Assembly (NCBI GenBank): GCA_963693305.1
Contig: OY855904.1
Coordinates: forward strand, 38,693,417-38,757,416
Direction of reading: 5' to 3'
Length of the DNA stretch: 64,000 nucleotides
Origin: Meandrina meandrites
Taxonomy: Eukaryota > Cnidaria > Anthozoa > Scleractinia > Meandrinidae
Position numbers and translations under genes: made by a program. Numbering within the stretch: position 1 is the first letter of the stretch; every line of letters begins with the position of its first letter. A model generated the notes under the pieces. That model searched no databases, had not been told where the DNA came from, and saw only the letters and a program-made list of their open reading frames with translations. This document shows positions 26,072 to 38,500 of this stretch, in pieces.

Positions 26072-26695
26072 TAAAGTATGTTTTTGCCGATCTCGTCGGA
26101 TCTGATGCCTGTGTTTTTATGCAAATTTGTTATCACTCGTTTTATTCTAGTCCTATACAGCAGGAAAATCTAACACTAAAAAATGTTTGTTTAATTCATT
26201 TTCAATTAGACATGAACAGTGTAACTGAAAATTAAAGAATTTTATGGTTGACGGATCAATTCAAGAAGCAGAACATTACTTTTCCAAGTTATGGACAAAG
26301 ATCTATTTTCAGCACGATTAGTACTTTTCAAACAACTGAAATTTTGAATATGATTCATGCCAGAATTTAACGTAAAAGTTGTACCAGCCTTGAATCTAAT
26401 TTCTTTGGCAACATTTTTAATTGCTAATTAAATTATCTTTATTTTGAGAATGAGATTAAATTGAATTCCGTAAATTCGACTCTTCGCTGTTGTGGATAAA
26501 ACAAAACGGATGTTTGCTGTATTAGTTGGTGGTCAGTGCTTGGCCTTTGATCCCAGAGACAAAAATTAGTCTATGGACATAGTCCCACTGCTATCATGCA
26601 CAATAAACATATAAGACAGCACTGAAGTCACTCACTGGTCAAGTCACACTGTGTCACACTGTGTCACGCACTAGAAAGATTTATGGCATGTTGAT

Positions 26696-27226
26696 TCTTC
26701 AGATTCGCGCCCGCTTTTATCGCTCGCCCGCAACTACCGAGAGAGTCTCCCCCTTTTTTCCTCGCTTGCCCGCTTTTTTCAATCGCCCCCAACTACCGAG
26801 ACAGTCTCCCCCTTTTTTTCCTCGCTAGCCCGCCTTTTTCGCTCGCTCCCAACTACCGAGAGAATCCCCCCTTTTTTTCCTCGCTCGCCCGCTATTTTCA
26901 TCCGCCCCCAACTACCGAGAGAGTCCCCAACTTTTTTTTCCTCGCTCGCCTGCTTTTTTCGTCCGCCCCATTTACCGAAAGAGTCCTCCCTTTTTTTCCT
27001 CGCTCGCCCGCTTTTTCGTCTGCCCCCAACTACCGGGAGAGTCCCCCCTTTTTTCCTCGCTCGCCCGCTTTTTTCGTCCGCCCCCAACTACAGAGAGTCC
27101 CCCATTTTTTTCCCCGCTCGCCCGCTTTTTTCGTCCGCCCCCAGCTACCGAGAGAGTCCCCCCCCACACACCCCCTTTTCTTTTCCTCGCGCGCCCGCCT
27201 TTTTCGTTCGCCCCAACTACCGAGAG
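26696..27226. repeat. Minisatellite of about 58-60-bp units, about nine copies
   Basis: The unit contains CCTCGCTCGCCCGCTTTTTT and CCCCAACTACCGAGAGAGTC with variable T and C runs. It yields spurious Gly/Lys-rich minus-strand frames. Confidence 0.9.
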
Positions 27227-28394
27227 CCCGGAACAGGCTAAGTGAAAACCTGCAAAGAAGTTGTCTCTTCTCCACCCAGTGTTTGAGAATTGAGAAATCC
27301 GTTTTATTAGAATTTGATCGAGATCAGTATTACGTATTACCCATTAAAAAGTAGGATTCGTAGGTGCTTTTTTTCTACATACATGTTCGTTGTTGAAATA
27401 TTTTGAAACTCCACCCCGCAAGTCACCCCACGCCCCACCCCTCTCGACCTCTGACATTCCACAGACCTGTTGGCTTCATCCCACCCCATCCCACCCATTT
27501 TAAGTACAACAGTTCTCCATCCTCCGAAAATTGGCTGATAATTTTCAGGGACGTTTCGCATAGAGAAAATTGCCTTATGCAACTGAAACCGCTATCTGTG
27601 GACAGCCGGATCAAAAGGACCAGAGAAAAGAAGCGGCCAAGAAAAGGGGCTTTTCCTTTCCTTAAAAGGGGGCTGAAGGTGGAATGTAGTTGGCACCGAT
27701 TTCATGACAAGAAAATTCCGATGTTTTTAAACAAAAGGGAAGAACTGGTCCTCTTCCTCTCCCCTAGATTCACCAGTGATTGCAGTTTATGTCCACAAAT
27801 GTAATGTGTTTATCTAGCGAACGTACAGTACTAGAACAGAAATGACACTAGACCAAAAAATATCCTTAGAATGATCATGCAAAGTATGAAGTGAATGTGG
27901 GGATATTTTTTACATGTGTACCAAGTATGACTGAAGCGCAAACAAATTTTCGATGTCGTAATATTTTTATTAAACGTGTGCTGGATGTACTAGACTATCC
28001 GACCTTTCGTCATTGTTTTTTCTTTTTTTTTTCTTGCCGACGCTGAACGCTAATGAATTCTCTAAACAGATCATTGCTATTTCATATCGTTATTACAGAC
28101 AGTGAAATCCACCCGAAAACAATTTGTTACTAATTTTAGTGTGGGAAACCACTGAGAATAGGTTAGTCGTCAATCGACTAAATCGGCCATTTGTATTTAT
28201 CGCCGTATGAAAAATAGTATAGAACAAGCTCATCAAGCAGAGCACCCCAGTATCACCCCAGTACTCAATTATTAAAGGCAAATACACTACGTATGGACAA
28301 AACATCGTAAATGTTTATCTAATTTAAATTTCAGCTGAAGAAAAGTAAACAGCTACCAGCGGGAAAAGAACCACCTAAAAAATAGATCCAAACA

Positions 28395-30252
28395 CAGGGT
28401 TCAAAATAAAATTTCGTTTTTAGCCTGAATTTGTCGGCTTTTTTTGGCAAGGCTCATTTTTTTCCCGGCTGTTAAGCCACAGGTAGCCCAAGCTCGATAT
28501 ATGAGTAGCTTTCATGTTGACCTTTGCATTGTTATGTAATTCGAGCAATTTGTACATTCATAAGGGTTTGTATGGGGAAAGAAATAAAGCCGAAAAGAAC
28601 GAAAAATTAACCGTTGAATTACAATAAAAACTGCTCACCTGAACTCTTGCGTTCCTTTTTTTGTGTGCTGTGTGGTTTTTTAACCGATTTGGTGCGATTT
28701 AGTGCAGTTTTAGTTCCAATGGTTGCTCTCTCTATATATCCTTTCCCAAGGTTGGGTACTCCAACGAAGCAGTCGAGCCGATCCGCTGACGGAAAACGGC
28801 CGTAAATTCGCTCCAACAGCTCCAGCCGTCTCCAAACTCCGGGTAGATCACGGACGATAGATACTTTTTCCATTCCTGTCCTTTGTTTCCGTTGAATTTT
28901 CACACAAACCGAATAAAACATCGCCAATCGCTAAAAACTTTCCCTCTTGAAGCCATCGGCAGAGGCTTGATTCAAACTCCGCGTTACCCAAACGGTCAAC
29001 AGATAGCTTAGCGACCCGGCCTAAGACTCGAATTACTTCCACTCCGGGTGAGTGAGAGTCCTTTGCTCCCAATCAGGGTATTGATTGTCAATGGGAGCAA
29101 AGGACTCTCACCCACCCGGAGTGGAAGTAATTCGAGTCTTAGGCCGGGTCGCTAAGCTATCTGTTGACCGTTTGGGTAACGCGGAGTTTGAATCAAGCCT
29201 CTGCCGATGGCTTCAAGAGGGAAAGTTTTTAGCGATTGGCGATGTTTTATTCGGTTTGTGTGAAAATTCAACGGAAACAAAGGACAGGAATGGAAAAAGT
29301 ATCTATCGTCCGTGATCTACCCGGAGTTTGGAGACGGCTGGAGCTGTTGGAGCGAATTTACGGCCGTTTTCCGTCAGCGGATCGGCTCGACTGCTTCGTT
29401 GGAGTACCCAACCTTGGGAAAGGATATATAGAGAGAGCAACCATTGGAACTAAAACTGCACTAAATCGCACCAAATCGGTTAAAAAACCACACAGCACAC
29501 AAAAAAAGGAACGCAAGAGTTCAGGTGAGCAGTTTTTATTGTAATTCAACGGTTAATTTTTCGTTCTTTTCGGCTTTATTTCTTTCCCCACACAAACCCT
29601 TATGAATGTACAAATTGCTCGAATTACATAACAATGCAAAGGTCAACATGAAAGCTACTCATATATCGAGCTTGGGCTACCTGTGGTTAAGCTGGAGCCA
29701 TGCGTTTTTAAGGGACACAATCCATATGCATACATGACATATCCATAGGTTTGCAATGCATTTTGGGGCGATTTCAAATACAGTCGGCCATTTGCAAGTT
29801 TTTCGAAGTGAAAATATTTTACGGCAAAGCAAAAGAATGGATTGGAGCAATGTGACTTCTTTTCTTACTTTGAATGTTTGAGAAGCAAATAAGATCTTCC
29901 AATATAATTTTCTGGAGGGACACTATACCTGAGAAGGTGGGGGGCCCGTTATTCATGTTAACACAGAAATGAAGTCGCCACATAACTTTTGGCGACTAAA
30001 CCGCAAAACCAGAAGTTTTAGTCGCCAAAGATGAAATTTTGATCGCATTATTAGCCACCAGTGGGTCGCATTTTCTAGCCCTGTAGCTGCTTTATTGTCT
30101 GATATAAAATGTTTCCTTCAACTTACAGCAACTTTGATTTCAGTTGACCGATCAAGGCATTTGATATTTTATATTTCTTCGGTGAAAAGTAGCCGGCAAG
30201 TGTCGTCAAAGTGCCGGCTATCGCCGACAGCCGGCTGCTATTTTGAACCCTG
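28395..30252. mobile_element. hAT-like element (CAGGGTTCAAAATA ends) enclosing a 1.2 kb palindrome
   Basis: Inverted ends CAGGGTTCAAAATA. Inside, about 28,470-29,072 and 29,085-29,697 are near-identical inverted arms with a roughly 13-bp loop. Each arm carries the same coding-like segment (76- and 102-codon overlapping frames, e.g. 29,236-29,544 and its mirror 28,927-28,619), ending at a CAG|GTGAGC donor-like site. No transposase was recognised and target duplications are unclear. Confidence 0.7.
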
Positions 30253-31912
30253 ATTTAACACGTTATAAATAATTAAAGAAGTAAAATTATCTCTTTAAGT
30301 TCCTATCTACAATAAGCGGGTGATATCTATTCGTTTTCCAATATTATTACGGACTCTCACTCAAAACTTGAAAACCCTCGGGAATTGTGACCAGCCGTGT
30401 CACGCAATTGTTTACACTTCAAACAACAGATTTTCGGCAAAATTAGTGATAAACACAGGCCAACCGGGCCACTGAAAACCATCTCCCCAGAGAATTTTTT
30501 TGATATTATAGCAGATGGGTGTATAGTTTACCCATAGAAAGTATTTTTACGATATTTAAAGTTATCGCCCATAGAAAAAAGTGGCAATGTTTTACTGCAT
30601 AATTTCGCATGCGACACATTTGCAAATTTAGTCTGTCAGTTTTGGCTCGTTTCGGGCTCAAAACTAATCTCCATTTGTTTTATTTTTCGCTCAGTCATAC
30701 AATGAAGACCTAAAAGGATTAAAAATATCATTGAAAGATTCATGAACAGCTGTAGTATAATGCGCGAGACGATCAAATTTTCACAAAATTTAGTCTAACC
30801 GGAAGTGGATTTTGAGCCCAAACGGGGCAAAATCTTTTTTTGTATATTTCTACGAAAGGAAGCTGTGTCAGGACAAACTAACTGCAGTCCGTTTAGTTTC
30901 TCACTAGGACCTATCTTTGTGTAAAATATGAGCAAAATCGATTTTTCGACTTGTGCCGCCGAAAGTCGATTTTAGTCGACTTTTGTAGAAAGCGGCACTT
31001 AACACCCAATCTAACCTGAAAACTGTATAATCAAACGTATCGGAGTCGTGGTTGCCACCCTCTAAAAATCTCACTGCATCAAAAAGATGAGCACAACAAC
31101 ATTCGCCCACTTCACCACACTCTCTGGCGGCCATGTTTTGTGCTGAGTGACCGCCCTTTTGCATTTCAAGCAAAACCGCTGACAAGTATGTTTGAGAGCT
31201 CAGTGAGTCGAATTTCGCAAAATTCGAGGGACCAAATTCTGTCAAATTTGGCTTCCTGAATTCTGCTCAAATTAAGCACCCAGATTCTACGAAATGAGGG
31301 CATTCTAAATTCGGCACAACCGTATTTGATAGAACTTGATGTGTAATTTCACAAAATGTGCCTTTCGCGGAAGAGAAACGACTAAATCGAAATGACAGCT
31401 GCTACAATAAAAAGAAAAACGCTACTTTAAAATGAAAAAACAATTATGGCGGGGATAACCCCTCATAGTTTGGCTGCTCTTCCTATTCTGGAATACTTGG
31501 ATTTCCATTCCGGCTATTCTGCTCCCAGGAGCAGAATAGCCGGAATATATTCCAGAATATATTCTTATTCCAGAATATTCCCAAACGAACGCGCCCTTAA
31601 AATACATATAGGTTTGTGTGCTTTTCTTAATCCATTTCATGTATTTCCCTTTTTATCATCAGATTTCACTGATAGCTGACATTTTTTTGGATGGAACTGT
31701 CTGGAGTATATGTACATGTATATACATGTATATGACAAGTACATGTAACTGAGTTCAGCAAGTGCAATACCAAGGTAGCTGGTAAGTTTAATTTAGCTGA
31801 TATGAAGTTAAAGTACATGTTAATCCATAAAGGAGCCCAGAGAGAGTTAGTAATTAGAGTAAATTAAAGTGTCTTTTCCAGGAACATGATACATTGTCCC
31901 TTGCCAGGTAGC

Positions 31913-32056
31913 CTGTTCCAGGCGTTCGGTTAGTGGGGAGCAGCACCAAAAGCAGCGAGCGAAAAATGAGGGTAGGGGTGTGTCTCCTTGCCATTTTTCT
32001 GCCTCACGCAATCCTGAATTTTGCGCTGCTCCCCACTAACCGAACGCCTGGAACAG
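31913..32056. mobile_element. Palindromic MITE (CTGTTCCAGGCGTTCGG ends)
   Basis: A foldback with CTGTTCCAGGCGTTCGGTTA paired to its complement at the right end. Noncoding. Confidence 0.7.
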
Positions 32057-33112
32057 TCTACTCGCCAGGGCTCAGCCTCCCATGCTGGTCATTACTGATC
32101 AATCATTTCCATCCACAGAGGCCAGCACCAAGAACCACCACCTCAAGCTGGTTCCTATTGGAAAGTCTCTGAGTCACAGACTTCCACTTTATTCTGATCA
32201 AAGGATACCGTATTGAAAATGGGTACATGTACTTCTTGCAATTCTTGGTGCTGACCTAAGTAACCACAGCCTCTGAGGAAAAGAATGCTGATCAGTATAA
32301 GAAAAGGAACAGCTGTAGGTTCATATTTCCATGTAGGTGCCTGACCCAACATGGTAAACTTCAATTTGTATTGCTACATGTACATGACAAAAATGTTTTT
32401 ATAAATATTTTGTGCAAGTGTAAGGACTGAGTGTCAGACAAAGAGTAGTCCTGAAAATGAAATGTTGGTGGCACATTGGCTGATATTTCCTCAACCTACA
32501 TGTAACCTCCAGGAACAATCAGGTCAATAACCAGAATTATTAATGTTATCAGCTTCAGGACTCTGAAAATAAGTTTCGCTCAGTGGGTTTGTATCAACAT
32601 CAGTCAGTTTCACCAACTACATGTATAATTTTCCTAGATGACCACACTAGATAGATAGTGTAGATAGATAATGGAGACTCCTGGGTATTTTACTTTTCAA
32701 GTGCAGTCCAGTTCTATTTTGATAAAACTTGTTTTTTTCCTTTTGTGATAGACATACTGGTGCAGGCCATAACCAGGGAAAGACCAATAACATTGATTGA
32801 CTGCAGTAACAGCAAGGAATTAAAGTCAGCTAGAATAAAAAAAGATGTACCATGCACATATAATTTGATCTTTTTTAACTAAATCAGTTGAAAGTGATAC
32901 ATGATAAGTTTTATGACTAAAAAGAATAAATGAATATTGGATCACAATTCAGTGTGTTTACTTGTTGCGAGGACAAATATATGTGGGACTAGAAGGAGAA
33001 AAATACTGAAAATTGGCGTACAGCGTCATTTCAGTAAAAGGCCAGGCGAGGTACTACTGAAATTTCGCGAAATTCTACCGCGAGTGTAAAAATCCTTATA
33101 CGTACCTTCCAG

Positions 33113-33450
33113 GCGAAGTTCGTGTTTTTCATGCTTCTTGCAGTATACATGAAATATACGGACTTGTGTAATGAGATGTAAGAAATCCTTTCGAGAGCGT
33201 AAGAATCAGTATACCCACCTTCTACGCAAAATCAGTACATATCATGCTTCTTGCAGTATACATGAAATATACGGAATTGTGTAATGGGAAATAAGGAATC
33301 CTACCCACGGTGTAAGAATCCGTATACCCGCCTTCTACGCAACATCAGTACACTTCATGTTTCGTTCAGTATACATGATGTACACTGACATGTTTACTGA
33401 CGTATAAGGAATCCTGATACAAGTGTATAAGATCCTGCTACTTTCTAAGC
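33113..33450. repeat. 113-bp tandem repeat, three diverged units
   Basis: Each unit has a TTCATGCTTC(T)TGCAGTATACATG-like block, then a GTGTAAGAATCCGTATACCC-like block. Confidence 0.7.
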
Positions 33451-34739
33451 ATAGCCTGACGTATACTGATCCTTAAACGGTACCGTATACATCATGTCAC
33501 GTCCTTATATGATCCGTACACGACTTTGTGTACTGACTGTATAAGACCTAAGTACGGGACAGTATTCGTATTGTTTTACGCAGTGAATACACGAGTTCCC
33601 ATGACGTCATGTGACAATCTGTTTTCTCGGAATGTCCTGAAATAATACGTGGATCATAGACAGTCATTCAGTTTCCCACGAAATTGAAATAGCTAGGAGA
33701 GATGACTGTTTCTAGTTCGACTTTAGTTCGTATTTTTGCAAACAAGTAACAGAAAAAAATGTTCCAAACTTTACTTGGTATCTGCCACAAAAATGTAATT
33801 TCAACTTTCATTTTTTATGATCTTGACTCAAAATATTAAAAGATTGAATACGTAATGGTTCGATTGTAATCTACTCGGAGTTCCCCGTATTCTTGTTACT
33901 AAGGGCCATTGTTTCAACAATAGAATTAAAAAACAGTTGTTGCAAGTTATTTCGTGGCAGCAAGAAGCTTTAACTTTTCTAAAATCGCTTTTCCTTGCCT
34001 TACCAAAAAGAGGACCTGGATGTGGTTTCACTGATGGCTGAGAATTGGTCAAAATTTTAACTGTCGGCTGAGAAATGACGTGTTCTTAAACCGATAGCTG
34101 AGATCTGAGATTTGTACAATTTACTGATAGCTTGGAATGGGCTAAAATTTGAACTGATCGCTGAGATTTCAACACCCCTTTTCTAAGCCTTTCAAGAATA
34201 CTCACTAGTGACATTTGTGGTACTTCTCTCTTTTGTTTGTACTATTTTATGACAACTGTCATTTACCTGAAATTCTTTCATGTTTGTTTGACGCCGCCGA
34301 GGTTTGCTAAAAACACTACTCGGTACAAATAGTAAACATTTCGGAACAGTTTCGCTTCTTTTGGGATAAACAGTCCAGGTATGGTCTTCCGCTTAATCGT
34401 TTTCTCCTTCAGAGAGACAGCGCTTTGTTGAACGTTATCTGAAACTACCCAGCGAGTGTAGAATATGCTTACATACTCGACACCAACAGGTATCTAAACC
34501 ATTAACGAACGCGCCTTCAGTGTGAAAAAAAAAGCCGAAAGGAAAATTGTGTTTGCCCATCTCGTCACAATTACTCCAAACTGTGATGCTGGATAAAAAT
34601 GGAATTCTCAAAATTTTATTTATTAATTTTTGAAAATGAAACATCCGAAATGAAATCTAACTAGATAATTCATTTTCTAATTTTGCGGAGGAACGTCTGA
34701 CTTGACGTTTCGCGGACATCCGGCTTTTTACTTTCCAAA

Positions 34740-35581
34740 GCTAACAGTATAAAAAAAGCTTGACAGTAAAGTCCACTCGAGATACAAGTCGAGGAATTAT
34801 GTGTTGGTCTTAATCAGTGATTTGTTTCAATTGGCGTTACCGTGGTGAGTAAAAATTTACCTTTTATTGTATTCCTACATAGCTCCTTTTAATGCTGGAG
34901 TGAGTGACTAATTAACCGTTGATGCACCTATGTGATAGGCTATTACAACGATATCCTTTTAAATTATGCGTTAACACATTTCACTTGTAACTTAGAACAG
35001 CTAGATCATGTATATATGTCATGGCTACACAAAGAAATTATCGTAATTACTCGATTAAATGCGGCGCTGATTTGAGTGTGGCGCTTATTTCCAAATTGGA
35101 CGCGCCAAAGAAATCTTTTCTTTTAATTTAGCGGTATATTTTCTATTTGTACGAGAATTTTTCTTTAACTAACAGAAGTTGGGCTTGTTGTGCTAGCAAA
35201 GTTCACGGCCTTCACAAGAGAACTACGTATGGCAATAATTCTGGATTGAGAACTTAATGGACGAGCGGTGAATATAATCACTTTGAACTGAAGAACATCA
35301 CTTTTGATGAAAAGAATTTTGCGATGCCGTTTTATAGGTGTTTTGTAGTGCTTTTTGAGTTGTGCAGAATAAGCGCCGCATCGGAAACTTATCAGCATCA
35401 CTATATTTCTGTCTTGTAATTGCTTACAAACTAAGTTGGCAAGACACGAGTTCCCATGACTGCCACAAAAATGTGACGATTTGGCCAAAAAAAATAAGCA
35501 TCTATGGATTTGTGTACCCCTATTCATTCCCCTACCCTGTTTATTTTTCAGTAACACAGAAAACAGATTGAAGAAGGCGCC
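34740..35581 (+). promoter_or_regulatory. Probable promoter, 5'-UTR exon and leader intron of the TPR-CHAT gene
   Basis: A TATA-like motif TATAAAAAAA lies at 34,748-34,757. About 90 bases on, a CCGTG|GTGAGT donor sits at 34,845. A TTTATTTTTCAG acceptor ends at 35,551, 30 bases before the ATG at 35,582. This suggests a short noncoding first exon spliced to the single coding exon. It also argues for a transcribed gene rather than a promoterless retrocopy. The transcription start is not determined. Confidence 0.45.
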
Positions 35582-38500
35582 ATGAACAACATAAAAGAAC
35601 TCGTAGAAGCCATCGTTATAGGCTTAGTTGTTGCCACTTTCCTTCTCAACACCGGTCGGGCTCAAAAAGCTATCGAGGTATGCAAGGAAAACTTGGTTCT
35701 GCTAAATATTGAAGCACTGAGTATAGAACAGCAATTTCGAAAATTACTTTACAGAGTAATCTATGGAATAATGTTCCACTCGCACTGTCGTATCCACGAC
35801 AACCCAAGTGCTATAACATACGGAAGGAAACTTCTCGTCATTCACCACGACTGTGGTGAGACAGTCCTAGAAGGTCACCTTAGCGTACACCTGGCGCAGT
35901 TATATGCGAGTCAAAATAAGTATGTTGAGGCAAAAGAACTTTTTGAAAGAGCAATCACTATCATGAGAAAAAGTGGGGACAAAAGAAGAGAAGCAATCTC
36001 ATATGGAAATCTAGGATCTGTGTTTCAATCTCTCGGTGAATACGTCAAGGCAAAAGAATATTACGAGAAAGCACTTGCGATCAACATAAAAATTGGTTTC
36101 AAAAAAGAAGAAGCCACAAATTGCGGAAACCTTGGAACTGTGTTTCAATCTCTCGGTGACTATGGCAAGGCTAAAGAATACCTCGAGAAAGCACTTGCGA
36201 TCTGCATGAAAATTGATTACAGAGAAGGAGAAGCCACAGCTTGCGGAAACCTTGGACGTGTTTATATTTCTCTCGGTAACTATGTCAAGGCTAAAGAATA
36301 CCACGAGAAAGCACTTGCGATAACAATAAAAATTGGTTGCAGAGAAGGAAAAGCCGCAGCTTGCGAAAACCTTGGAACTGTGTTTTATTCTCTCGGTGAC
36401 TATGTCAAAGCTAAAGAATATTACGAGAAAGCACTTGCGATCAACATAAAAATTGGTTGCAGAGAAGGAAAAGCCGCAGATTGCTTAAATCTTGGAACTG
36501 TTTATGGTTCTCTCGGTGACTATGTCAAGGCTAAAGAATTTTACGAGAAAGCACTTGCGATCAACATAGAAACTGGTCACAGAGAGGGAGAAGCCGAAGC
36601 CTGCGCAAACCTTGGAACTGTTTATAGAGCTCTCGGTCACTATGTCAAGGCTAAAGAATTTTATGAGAAAGCACGCGCGATCAACATGGAAACTGGTAAC
36701 AGAGCAGGAGAAGCAACCAATTACGAAGACCAAGGGTGTCTGTTTCATAATCTCTGTGAAATTGTCAAGGCTAAAGAATGTTTTGCGAAAGCACTTACGA
36801 TCCGAATGGAAATTGGTGACAGAGCAGCAGTAGCAAAAAATTACCGACACCTGGCAAATGTTTATCTAGCTCTTAGAAAATATAGAGACAGTAAAGAATA
36901 TCTGAAGAAAGCACTCGCTATCATAATTACAATTGGCAACAAAGCAGAAGAAGCAAACCTTTACAAATGCCTTGGAAATGTAGATCGAGATCTTGGGGAC
37001 ACTTTCAAGGCTAAAATGTTCTACCAAAAAGCTCTTGCAATCGCAACTGAAATTGGTCACAAAGAACTAGAGGTAACCTGTTACTTAAATCTAGGAAGTG
37101 CGCTTTACTCGCTCCATGAATACGTCACAGCGGAAGAATATCTTGAGAAGGCACTTTCAATCAGTAAAGATATTAGATTCGGTGAATATGAGGTTCAATG
37201 TTACTGTTATCTTTCATTGACGAAGCTATCGCAAGAAAAGTTCCAGGAAGCTTATTGCTACCTCTTACGAAGTATTGAGAGATGCGAAGATTTGCGAGGT
37301 TTTAATACAAACAATGATGAAATCAACATATCTGTCGCGGACACACACGATTTTCCCTACAAGAAGCTCACTGAATTGCTTTTTGACGCTCGAGAAGCTA
37401 ACTATGCTCTTCACGTTGCAGAGCTGGGACGGGCTAGAGCCTTAGCAGACTTGATGGCCACTCAATACTCCGCTGAAACACAGATATCAGCTAACCCGCA
37501 ATCATGGATTGGCATTGAAAATGTCATGAAGAAACAAACCAGCTGCACTTGTCTGTACATTTCTTATCATGCTCAAAAAGTATTTTTGTGGATTCTCAAG
37601 ACAAGCGGAGACATTTCTTTCCGAGAAATAACAGTGGACAAAAACACTCTTTACAAAAGATTACCACAGTTAGCTGAAAATTTGGATGAATTTTTTGCAC
37701 TCATGGCTAAAAGTTTCCGTAGCTTTGGTGTTTTACCCGAAGAGATTTGCGAAGATCGATCTTTAAATGACATCGAGCCGGTTGAATCTGATTTTTCTCA
37801 GGAAGAGAGGCTCCCAGCTTTGCGACATGCAAAGGAAAAGGAAGATCCCGAACCGAGTTTAACTTTGTTTCACGAGATGCTCATCAATCATGTGTCAGAC
37901 TTGCTTGACGAGCCTGAAATCATCATTGTTCCTGATCGCACCTTGTATCGTGTTCCATTTGCAGCTTTACTCGATAAAAAGGGGAAGTGTTTATCAGAGA
38001 ATTTCAGGATCCGCATCATTCCTTCACTGACGACTCTGAAGCTCATTCAGGACAGTCCTGCAGACTATCACAGTCAGACTGGTGCTCTGATAGTGGGGGA
38101 TCCTGATGTTTGTGACGTCATTTACAACGGACGTCCCTTTGTACCATTGCCTGGTGCAAGAAAGGAAGCAAAGATGATTGGACGACTGCTGGGCGTTCAT
38201 CCTTTGCTAGGAAAGGAAGCAACAAAGCAGGCTGTACTTCAGAGGATAGATTCAGTGAGTCTGATACATTTCGCTGCACATGGCAATGCTGAAAGAGGAG
38301 AAATTGCGCTTTCCCCTCCAAGATTTACTAATGAGATTCCACAAGAAGACGACTACCTTTTGAAAATGTCTGACATTTCGAAAGTTCAACTGCGAGCTAA
38401 ACTGGTAGTACTAAGCTGTTGTCACAGTGCCCGTGGACAGATTAGGGCCGAGGGAGCTGTTGGAATCGCTCGCGCGTTCTTAGGATCCGGTGCACGCTCA

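Larger units (their letters stand above)
23485..31596. mobile_element. 8.1 kb foldback element with PIF/Harbinger-like ends
   Basis: Ends GGGCGCGTTC and GAACGCGCCC with TTA directly outside each (23,482-23,484 and 31,597-31,599), the TWA target of PIF/Harbinger elements. The left arm (23,485 to about 25,450) is an inverted copy of the right arm (about 30,370-31,596), apart from a 764-bp insert in the left. The core holds another Harbinger-like MITE, a minisatellite and a hAT-like element. No Harbinger transposase was recognised. Confidence 0.7.

Noticed and set aside
26779..27275. Gly/Lys-rich minus-strand frames
   Set aside because: Translation of the 58-60-bp minisatellite. Frames change with T-run length.
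27403..27804. 133-codon plus-strand frame
   Set aside because: Starts in a CCAC/CCCC-rich low-complexity tract, with no splice or homology support.
28619..29549. Palindromic frames considered as a pair of head-to-head host genes
   Set aside because: The arms are almost identical mirror images inside transposon-like ends, so a duplicated segment of a mobile element is more likely than two genes.
36011..36850. Minus-strand frames of 97 and 121 codons across the TPR region
   Set aside because: Shadows of the 120-bp TPR repeats on the opposite strand.
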